Shown here piece by piece: positions 25,721-31,869 of a DNA stretch of 31,869 nucleotides. Every line of letters begins with the position of its first letter. The stretch's first letter is position 1. Under the pieces are notes generated by a model. That model was not told the origin of the DNA. It did not search any database and worked only from the letters and a program-made list of their open reading frames with translations. The stretch lies in NCBI GenBank assembly GCA_035649275.1, contig DASRJW010000076.1:1-31869 (forward strand), written 5' to 3'. A program made the position numbers and the translations under genes. This DNA comes from Candidatus Krumholzibacteriia bacterium. Its GTDB lineage: Bacteria > Krumholzibacteriota > Krumholzibacteriia > G020349025.

Positions 25721-28257
25721 GCTCGGGCGCGCCTCTCTTCGAAGCCTCGCCTCGCCCCGAGACGGACGGCGTCCGCCTCGTCCCACAGGCGGCGGCGGGA
25801 ATGCAGCGCCCCACGGCGCGGGGGAAGTTCCTCTTCGCCGGTGACCGCAAGCTCCAGGTGTGCGGCGTCACCTACGGCACCTTCCGGCCCGACGCGGAAG
25901 GACTGCACCTGCCGCCTGCCGAACGGGTGCGCGAGGATTTCGCCGCCATGGCGCGCCAGGGCATCAACGCCGTTCGCACCTACACGCCTCCCCCGCGCTG
26001 GCTGCTCGACCTGGCGCAGCAACACGGGTTGCGCGTCATGGTGGGCCTGGCCTGGGAACAGTTCATCGCCTTCCTGGACGAGCCCGGGCGCGACCGCCAG
26101 ATCCGCTCTAGCGTGCGCGAGACGGTGCGCGGCCTGAGCGGCCACCCGGCGGTGCTCTGTTACAGCATCGGCAACGAGATTCCGCAGAGCATCGTGCGCT
26201 GGCACGGAGCGCGACGCATCGAGCGCTTCCTGCGCCACCTGTACGACGACGTCAAGCGCGAGGACCCGACGGCGCTCGTCACCTATGTCAACTTCCCCAC
26301 CACGGAGTATTTGCGCCTGCCGTTCCTGGATCTCGTTTGCTTCAACGTCTATCTGGAAGCGCGGGAAAAGCTCGAGGCCTACCTGCTGCGGCTGCACAAC
26401 CTTTGCGACGATCGCCCCTTGCTGATGACCGAGATCGGCCTCGACAGCCGCTCTCACGGCGAGGAGCAGCAGGCCGAGAGCCTCTCCTGGCAGATCCAGA
26501 GCGCCTTCGAAACCGGTTGCGCCGGCACCTTCGTGTTCTCCTGGACCGACGAGTGGTACCGAGGCGGCCACGACATCCTCGACTGGGACTTCGGCCTGAC
26601 GCGCCGGGACCGCACGCCGAAGCCGGCGCTGGCCGCGGTGCAGCGCGCCTATGCGCAGGCGCCGTTCCTCGCCGCCGGCCCGTGGCCGAAGATCTCGGTG
26701 GTGGTCTGCACCTACAACGGCAGCGCCACCATCCGCGACACCATGGAGGCCTTGCAGCGGCTCGAGTATCCGGACTACGAAGCGATCGTGATCGACGACG
26801 GCTCGACGGACCACACGGCAGAGATCGTCAAGTCCTACCCGGTGCGCTTGATCCGAACGGAGAACCGCGGCTTGAGCAGCGCGCGCAACACCGGCTTCCG
26901 GGCAGCGAGCGGCGAGATCGTGGCCTACACCGACGACGACGCCTACCCGGACCCGCATTGGCTGCACTACCTGGCCCGGACTTTCCGGCAGGGCTACGCC
27001 GGTGTCGGCGGGCCGAACCTGCCGCCGGCGGGAGACGGATTCGTTGCCGACTGCGTGGCCAACGCGCCCGGCGGACCCGTGCAGGTGCTCCTGGACGATC
27101 AGCTCGCCGAACACGTTCCGGGCTGCAACATGGCGTTCCGCAAATCGGCGCTGGAAGCCATCGCGGGCTTCGACCCGGTGTATCGCACCGCCGGGGACGA
27201 CGTGGACCTCTGCTGGCGCTTGCAAGAGCGCGGCTGGCGCATCGGCTTCGCCCCCGCCGCCGTGGTCTGGCACCACCGCCGGAATTCGGTGCGCACCTAT
27301 TGGAAGCAGCAGCGTGGCTACGGCAAGGCGGAGGCACTCTTGGAGCGCAAGTGGCCGCAGCGCTACAACGCCGCCGGTCACGTTGGTTGGCGCGGCCAGC
27401 TCTATGGCCGCGGCTTCACCCTTTCCCTCGGCGCGCTGGGCGGCCGTATCTATCGTGGTGTCTTCGGGACGGCTCCGTTCCAGTTCCTGTACCAGCGTCG
27501 ACCCGGCACCTGGCTCGAGCTCCCCCTCATGCCGGAGTGGCTCTTCCTGCTCGCTTTCCTCGGCGTGGCAGCGCTCTCCACCGCCTTTTGGAAACCCATG
27601 GGGATCGCTGTGCCGTTCTTCCTCTTGGGAATGGTTCTGCCGGTGGCGCAAGCCCTCGCCAGCGCCCGGCGCGCCCGCTTCACCAGCGCCCCGCAGAGCA
27701 AGAACCTCCGGGTCCGGCTCTTCGCACTGACCACCCTGTTGCATCTGGTGCAACCCGTGGCTCGTCTTGCCGGCAGGTTGGAGCACGGGCTCGCTCCCTG
27801 GCGGGTGCGAGGCACGCGCCGCCGCCTCTGGCGTCCGCTCCGCCTACTCTCTTGCTGGCGCGAGGCATGGAAAGCCCCGGAAGCACGCCTCGAAGCGATG
27901 CTCGCCGCGCTCGTCCAGGCCGGCTCGGTGACCACGCGAGGCAGCGATTACGACGACTGGGATCTCGAGGTGCGCGGCGGCTTGCTCGGTGGCGCCCGCC
28001 TGCGCCTCGGCGTGGAAGAGCATGGTGCAGGCAAGCAGATGCTGCGCTTCCGCGCCTGGATGCGCCTGTCGCGAGCGGTGCCGGTTCTCGCCGCTGCCGC
28101 TGCCGGCGCCTCCTTCTGGGCTTTCATGGATGGCGCCGTGGCGATCGGCCTCTCCCTCGGCCTCGGCGCCATCGGTTTCTGCGGCGCCGGTGCAGGAGAG
28201 GCCGCCCGCGCCATGGCAGCGCTGGACGAGGCCTGCCCGGCGGCGACAGCCGACTGA
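25717..28257 (+). CDS. glycoside hydrolase-GT2 glycosyltransferase fusion
   Basis: This 846-residue protein joins two enzymes. Residues about 30-310 form a TIM-barrel glycoside hydrolase domain of the GH2/GH5 (clan GH-A) type (GVTYGTFRPDAEGL, then MARQGINAVRTYTPPP). It has the acid/base candidate E154 in YSIGNEIPQ and the nucleophile candidate E239 in LLMTEIGLDS, and ends with FVFSWTDEWYRGG. From about 325 a GT2 domain follows (ISVVVCTYNGSATIRD, IDDGSTDHT, the metal site D406-D408 in YTDDDAYPD, GCNMAFRKSALEAIAGFD, GDDVDLCWRLQERGW). Hydrophobic segments near 607-650 and 787-830 suggest membrane attachment. No signal peptide is visible, so the barrel may lie in the cytoplasm, where it could trim or bind a glycan intermediate. 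It overlaps galE by 4 bp. Confidence 0.88.
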   Translation: MSSGAPLFEASPRPETDGVRLVPQAAAGMQRPTARGKFLFAGDRKLQVCGVTYGTFRPDAEGLHLPPAERVREDFAAMARQGINAVRTYTPPPRWLLDLAQQHGLRVMVGLAWEQFIAFLDEPGRDRQIRSSVRETVRGLSGHPAVLCYSIGNEIPQSIVRWHGARRIERFLRHLYDDVKREDPTALVTYVNFPTTEYLRLPFLDLVCFNVYLEAREKLEAYLLRLHNLCDDRPLLMTEIGLDSRSHGEEQQAESLSWQIQSAFETGCAGTFVFSWTDEWYRGGHDILDWDFGLTRRDRTPKPALAAVQRAYAQAPFLAAGPWPKISVVVCTYNGSATIRDTMEALQRLEYPDYEAIVIDDGSTDHTAEIVKSYPVRLIRTENRGLSSARNTGFRAASGEIVAYTDDDAYPDPHWLHYLARTFRQGYAGVGGPNLPPAGDGFVADCVANAPGGPVQVLLDDQLAEHVPGCNMAFRKSALEAIAGFDPVYRTAGDDVDLCWRLQERGWRIGFAPAAVVWHHRRNSVRTYWKQQRGYGKAEALLERKWPQRYNAAGHVGWRGQLYGRGFTLSLGALGGRIYRGVFGTAPFQFLYQRRPGTWLELPLMPEWLFLLAFLGVAALSTAFWKPMGIAVPFFLLGMVLPVAQALASARRARFTSAPQSKNLRVRLFALTTLLHLVQPVARLAGRLEHGLAPWRVRGTRRRLWRPLRLLSCWREAWKAPEARLEAMLAALVQAGSVTTRGSDYDDWDLEVRGGLLGGARLRLGVEEHGAGKQMLRFRAWMRLSRAVPVLAAAAAGASFWAFMDGAVAIGLSLGLGAIGFCGAGAGEAARAMAALDEACPAATAD

Positions 28258-28350
28258 TTGTCCGGCGTGACCGACGGCCCACGATTGTTCACGGCGATGA
28301 GCAGTGGTTGTTCATCGGGACGCCGTTCCTGAGAAAAGGGCCGGCCAAAG

Positions 28351-30147
28351 GTGAGAACAGTGCGGGAAGGCAAGCAAACCGATTTCACGCTCTATCGTAG
28401 GCTGCTGCTGCAGGCCCGACCCTGTTGGCCCCTCCTCGTGCTGCTGTTCTGCCTCAGTATGCTGGCGACGCCCCTGGCGTTGCTGGGACCGGTGCCGCTC
28501 AAGATCGTCGTGGACTGCATCATCGGCTCGGAGCCGCTGCCGGGCATCCTGCAACGGGTGATTCCGGCGGCGACCGCGTCATCGCGCGGCGCGCTCCTGG
28601 TTCTATCCGCGGCGTTGATGGTAGCCGTGACCCTCGTCGCCCAGCTCCAGGTGCTGGCGGCGATGGTGCTGCGCACTTACGTGGCGGAGCGTCTGGTGCA
28701 GGACTTTCGTGCCCTGCTCTTCGAGCGAGTGCAGCGGCTCTCTTTCGTTTTCCACGACAAAAGGGGCACTTCGGACGCCGCCTACCGCATCCAACAGGAC
28801 GCCAACGCAGTCCAATACGTGGCGCTGGATGGAGTCATCCCCTTCATCGCCTCGGCGATGACCGTGGGCTCCATGCTCTACGTCATGACTCGACTGGACT
28901 GGCAGCTCAGTCTCGTCGCCGTGGCGGTGTCGCCGGCGCTGTTCTTCCTGGCGCGCCAGTACCGCACCACGTTGCGCAGGCGGGCGCATCTGGTCAAGAA
29001 GCTCGAGAGCAGCGCCATGGCGGTCATCTACGAGGTGCTTTCGGCATTGCGGGTGGTGAAGGCATTCGGACAGGAGCGGCGGGAGCAGCAACGCTTCGTA
29101 CGCACGGCGAGGCTCGGGATGATCGAGAGGATCCGCTTGGTCAGGTTGCAGGGCAGTCTCGGGATGCTGGTCGCGGTGACGGCGGCGACAGGCACGGCGG
29201 CGACGCTTTTCATCGGCACGCGGCACGTGCTGGCGGGCCAGCTCCTGCTCGGGGAACTGCTCTTGATCATGGGGTACCTGGCGCAGCTGTACGAACCGAT
29301 GAAGACGATGTCTCGCAAGATCGCCAGTCTGCAAGGGCATCTGGCCAGCGCCGAACGCGCCTTCGCCCTGCTCGACGAGCCCCGTGACGTGCCGGAGAGT
29401 CCGCAGGCTCGCGGCCTCGTGCGCGCCCGCGGCGCCCTCGACTTCGAGGCGGTCTCCTTCGCTTACGAAGCGGAAAGACCGGTGCTGCGCGAGGTTTCTT
29501 TTTCGGTGTCGCCGGGAATGCGCGTCGGCATCGCTGGCCGCACGGGGAGCGGCAAGAGCACACTGCTGCACCTGCTCACCCGCTTCTTCGATCCGTCCTC
29601 GGGACGCATCCTGCTGGATGGGCTGGATCTCCGTGAGTACAAGGTGAGCGACCTGCGGCACCAGTTCGCCCTCGTCCTGCAGGATCCCGTCCTCTTCTCC
29701 ACCAGCATCGCCGAGAACATCGCCTACGCCCGAGCCGACGCCAGCCCGGAAGAGATCGTGCAAGCCGCCCGTGCCGCCAATGTGCACGATTTCATCGCCA
29801 GCCTCCCGGAAGGCTACGCCACCCAGGTGGGCGAACGCGGCCTCCGCCTCTCCGGCGGTGAACGGCAGCGGATCGCCCTGGCGCGGGCTTTCTTGAAGGA
29901 TGCACCCGTTCTCCTCCTCGACGAGCCCACCAGTTCCGTGGATGTACGCACCGAAGCGGGCATCTTGGAAGCTCTGGAGCAACTGATGCATGGCCGAACG
30001 ACGTTCATGGTGGCGCACCGGCTGGCGACACTGCAGGGCTGCGACCTGCTGCTGCAATTCGACGCCGACGGTCGGGTGCAGGTGGGCAATGCCGCCCCGA
30101 CGGCTCCGGAAGCTCTTTCTCTCCCAGCACGACCGGAGCGTCCATGA
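28351..30147 (+). CDS. MsbA-type ABC exporter (fused membrane and ATPase domains)
   Basis: A 598-residue half-transporter. The N-terminal membrane domain has about six helices (first near PLLVLLFCLSMLATPLALLG) and the coupling-region string QRLSFVFHDKRGTSDAAYRI. The ATPase domain starts near 360 (FEAVSFAYEAERPVL). Walker A is GRTGSGKST at 396-404, the Q-loop is in FALVLQDPVLFSTSIAENI, the signature LSGGERQRIALARAF starts at 500, Walker B ends in D524-E525, and the H-loop His is near 556 (VAHRLATL). It probably works as a homodimer at the inner membrane, flipping a lipid-linked glycan or glycolipid made by its neighbours; this is inferred from context. The start at GTG 28351 is uncertain because the ribosome binding site is poor, and GTG 28360 is an alternative. 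The gene overlaps the next by 4 bp. Confidence 0.92.
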   Translation: MRTVREGKQTDFTLYRRLLLQARPCWPLLVLLFCLSMLATPLALLGPVPLKIVVDCIIGSEPLPGILQRVIPAATASSRGALLVLSAALMVAVTLVAQLQVLAAMVLRTYVAERLVQDFRALLFERVQRLSFVFHDKRGTSDAAYRIQQDANAVQYVALDGVIPFIASAMTVGSMLYVMTRLDWQLSLVAVAVSPALFFLARQYRTTLRRRAHLVKKLESSAMAVIYEVLSALRVVKAFGQERREQQRFVRTARLGMIERIRLVRLQGSLGMLVAVTAATGTAATLFIGTRHVLAGQLLLGELLLIMGYLAQLYEPMKTMSRKIASLQGHLASAERAFALLDEPRDVPESPQARGLVRARGALDFEAVSFAYEAERPVLREVSFSVSPGMRVGIAGRTGSGKSTLLHLLTRFFDPSSGRILLDGLDLREYKVSDLRHQFALVLQDPVLFSTSIAENIAYARADASPEEIVQAARAANVHDFIASLPEGYATQVGERGLRLSGGERQRIALARAFLKDAPVLLLDEPTSSVDVRTEAGILEALEQLMHGRTTFMVAHRLATLQGCDLLLQFDADGRVQVGNAAPTAPEALSLPARPERP

Positions 30148-31151
30148 TTCCGGAAGTACCGCAGATCATCACCACGGACCTCGAGTCCCAGCCTGCGGTG
30201 CGTGCCTGGCTGGCGCTCCCGGCCCTCGCCGACGGCTTCACGCCCGCCGTACCGGAGCGCCTCGAGTTGCTGCATCAAAGCCGCAAGTCGCGTGTCTATC
30301 TTCTGCCGCGGGTGGGAGTCGGAGGGAGCGGGGTGATCGCCAAGCACTGCCCGCGCGAGGTAGCGCAGTGGGAGCGCGAGGTGTACGGGCTCTTGCAGCG
30401 CCTGCGTTGTCCTTCGCTCTTCTGCTACGGCCTGGTGGAAGCGCCGGGGGAGGAGTTCGCTTGGCTCTTCCTCAAGAACGCCGCAGGACGACGCTTCGAC
30501 GCGCATCGCCCGGAGCACCGGCAGCTCGCCGCCCGCTGGCTGGCGCGCCTGCACACGGCCTCCTCCAGCCTCGACGGCAGCGCGCTCTTCCCCGACCGCG
30601 GTCCGAGCCACTATCTGGCGCACTTGCACGCCGGGCGCGAAGAGTTGAACCGCGGCCAGGCGCAGCGACAGTTGTCATCGGAGGATCAGGCGGTCCTCGA
30701 CGAAGTGCGGCGCGTGCTCGATCGGCTCGAGTCCTGCTGGTCCGAGGTGGAGGCCTGCAGTCACGACATGCCCTGGGCTCTCGTGCACGGGGACTTCGTG
30801 AAGAAGAACCTGCGCGTGCGCTACCCGTCCGGCAACGGGTCGGATGCCTCGCTTCTCGCCTTCGACTGGGAGAAAGCCGGCTGGGGACCGCCGGCGGTGG
30901 ATCTGACGCCCGCGGACCTGGATGTTTACCACGCCAACGTCCGCGATTGTTGGCCGCGGCTGACGCGGAAGACCCTCGGGCGTATCGCCCACCTGTCCAC
31001 GCTGCTGCGCGACGGTACCGCCTCGGTGCACTGGGAAGCGACCTATCTCGAGACCGGATGGCTGCCGAACATCATCGGGAACATGCGTCTCTATGCCGAG
31101 CGCATGACCGCGGCGTGCGACGCCCTCGGTTGGAATGCGAGGTCGTCGTGA
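30144..31151 (+). CDS. APH-fold phosphotransferase (aminoglycoside/choline kinase-like)
   Basis: A 335-residue kinase-like protein of the phosphotransferase enzyme family. The catalytic loop is HGDFVKKN, with H215, D217 and N222 fitting HGDxxxxN. The metal-binding Asp is D241 in LLAFDWEKAGWGPP. The N-terminal lobe contains SRKSRVYLLPRVGVGGSGVI and AKHCPREVAQWEREVYGL, where the Lys and Glu could be the ATP-anchoring pair. ATG 30144 overlaps the stop of the ABC exporter (ATGA), so the two are translationally coupled. In a surface-glycan operon it more likely phosphorylates a sugar, choline-like group or lipid carrier than an antibiotic. That is inference from context. Confidence 0.85.
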   Translation: MIPEVPQIITTDLESQPAVRAWLALPALADGFTPAVPERLELLHQSRKSRVYLLPRVGVGGSGVIAKHCPREVAQWEREVYGLLQRLRCPSLFCYGLVEAPGEEFAWLFLKNAAGRRFDAHRPEHRQLAARWLARLHTASSSLDGSALFPDRGPSHYLAHLHAGREELNRGQAQRQLSSEDQAVLDEVRRVLDRLESCWSEVEACSHDMPWALVHGDFVKKNLRVRYPSGNGSDASLLAFDWEKAGWGPPAVDLTPADLDVYHANVRDCWPRLTRKTLGRIAHLSTLLRDGTASVHWEATYLETGWLPNIIGNMRLYAERMTAACDALGWNARSS

Positions 31152-31177
31152 GCGCTTGCCTGCGAGACGCGACACGG

Positions 31178-31231
31178 CTCTGCCAGCAGGCGGCGCCGAA
31201 GGATCCGATCGCGGCGCTGCGCTACCAGTAG
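31178..31231 (+). pseudogene. C-terminal stub of a MacB-like permease
   Basis: The last codons before TAG 31229-31231 read CQQAAPKDPIAALRYQ, which closely resembles the end of the intact permease at 9036-10268 (AQQAASKDPIESLRYE) and of MacB permeases generally. Nothing upstream of about 31178 resembles the rest of such a protein, and the stub starts 27 bp after the kinase gene. It is the scar of a gene whose body was lost. Confidence 0.55.
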
Positions 31232-31242
31232 CGGAAGAGCGG

Positions 31243-31274
31243 CGGTTCGGTGCAGAATGGACCATCCCGAACCG
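31243..31274 (+). other. inverted repeat before the aldehyde dehydrogenase gene
   Basis: CGGTTCGG (31243-31250) and CCGAACCG (31267-31274) are perfect inverted repeats with a 16-base loop, ending four bases before the ribosome binding site GGGGAGG. It could be an RNA hairpin affecting translation or a dimeric operator. Either role is inference. Confidence 0.35.
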
Positions 31275-31288
31275 TGCGGGGAGGTCCG

Positions 31289-31869
31289 GTGCAGAGCCGT
31301 CCCTACTACCTGGCGAACCAGGCCGTGGCCGCCAACGAAGATCTGGCGGTGCACGACAAGTACACCGGCGAGATCGCCTTCCGGGTGGCGCAAGCCGACG
31401 CGGCCACGCTCGAGCGGGCCATCGCCCACGCCGCCGCCGCCGCCGAGCCGATGCGCCGCCTGCCTGCCTACGCCCGGCAGGCCATCCTACAGCACTGCGT
31501 GACGCGTATCACCGCGCGCGCCGAGGAGCTGGCCCGGATCCTCTGCATCGAGGCGGGCAAGCCCATCCGCGACGCCCGCGGCGAAGTGACCCGCCTCGCC
31601 GACACCTTCCGCATCGCCGCGGAAGAGTCCGTGCGTCTCTACGGTGAAGTGCTGCCCATGGACATCACTCCAAGGGCACGGGGCTACACCGGGATGTGGA
31701 AGCGCGTCCCCGTGGGGCCGTGCGCTTTCATCACGCCGTGGAACTTCCCGCTCAATCTGCCGGCCCACAAGATCGCACCCGCCCTCGCCGTCGGCTGCCC
31801 CTTCATCCTGAAGCCCGCGAGCTGGACGCCCGTCGGCGCCCTGTTGCTCGGCGAGATCCTGGCCGAGAC
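31289..31869 (+). CDS. aldehyde dehydrogenase, N-terminal part (cut by window end)
   Basis: The frame opens at GTG 31289, four bases after GGGGAGG (31278-31284), and stays open to the window end, giving 193 residues of an enzyme usually about 470-500 long. It shows the NAD-binding N-terminal region of the ALDH superfamily: KYTGEIAFRVAQADAATLE, then ILCIEAGKPIRDARGEV, then the strong family motif PVGPCAFITPWNFPLNLPAH followed by IAPALAVGCPFILKPASWTP. The catalytic Cys and Glu lie beyond the window. Family members oxidise aldehydes to acids with NAD(P)+ in the cytoplasm; the substrate here is unknown. It follows the MacB stub and an inverted repeat, so it is probably not part of the glycan operon. 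Confidence 0.92.
   Translation, partial: MQSRPYYLANQAVAANEDLAVHDKYTGEIAFRVAQADAATLERAIAHAAAAAEPMRRLPAYARQAILQHCVTRITARAEELARILCIEAGKPIRDARGEVTRLADTFRIAAEESVRLYGEVLPMDITPRARGYTGMWKRVPVGPCAFITPWNFPLNLPAHKIAPALAVGCPFILKPASWTPVGALLLGEILAE

Overview
The window is GC-rich, densely coding bacterial DNA. It looks like an uncultured member of the FCB superphylum or a related candidate phylum (Eisenbacteria- or Latescibacteria-like). That placement is inference. It rests on high GC, many GTG starts, and a giant secreted subtilase built from ASPM-SPD-2-Hydin-like and split Ig-like modules that ends in a FlgD-like module with an NPFNP motif. No rRNA, tRNA, CRISPR array or complete insertion sequence was seen.

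Left part (1-5.2 kb): a zone of gene decay around one intact gene. In order: a relic of a second thiC; an AraC-family regulator split by an in-frame TAG; a spacer with possible decayed coding sequence; an intact GT28/MurG-like glycosyltransferase with a good promoter and ribosome binding site; a translationally coupled GT4 glycosyltransferase with three frameshifts; a deletion fusing that gene in frame to the C-terminal half of an ABC exporter; and the C-terminal stub of another GT4 enzyme. It reads as the ruin of a polysaccharide cluster.

5.4-10.3 kb: a complete tolC - adaptor - ABC ATPase - MacB permease operon, which would form a MacAB-TolC-type tripartite exporter. 10.3-13.9 kb: an 87-bp copy of the araC 3' end, a 33-bp palindromic repeat shared with the thiC 3' end, an acyl-CoA dehydrogenase-family gene, and thiC. 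thiC is controlled by a TPP riboswitch with an intrinsic terminator and a promoter placed just upstream.

14.2-23.3 kb: one gene of 3,052 codons encoding a secreted S8 protease. Behind the catalytic domain are five Ig-like domains that each appear to be split by an inserted module (beta-rich A type, or Rossmann-like C type with an EF-hand loop). Four ASH domains separate them. About 2.73 kb of this is a tandem duplication visible at DNA level. This is the most unusual object in the window.

23.6-31.2 kb: a glycan operon comprising a UXS-type nucleotide-sugar decarboxylase, a GalE-type epimerase, a glycoside hydrolase-GT2 fusion, an ABC exporter and an APH-fold kinase. Several junctions overlap by 4 bp. 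It is followed by a stub matching the C-terminus of a MacB permease and by the start of an aldehyde dehydrogenase gene that runs off the window.

The relics share a theme: thiC, araC, ABC exporter, GT4 and MacB remnants are nearly all 3' gene portions, which suggests repeated illegitimate recombination or, less likely, assembly artefacts.
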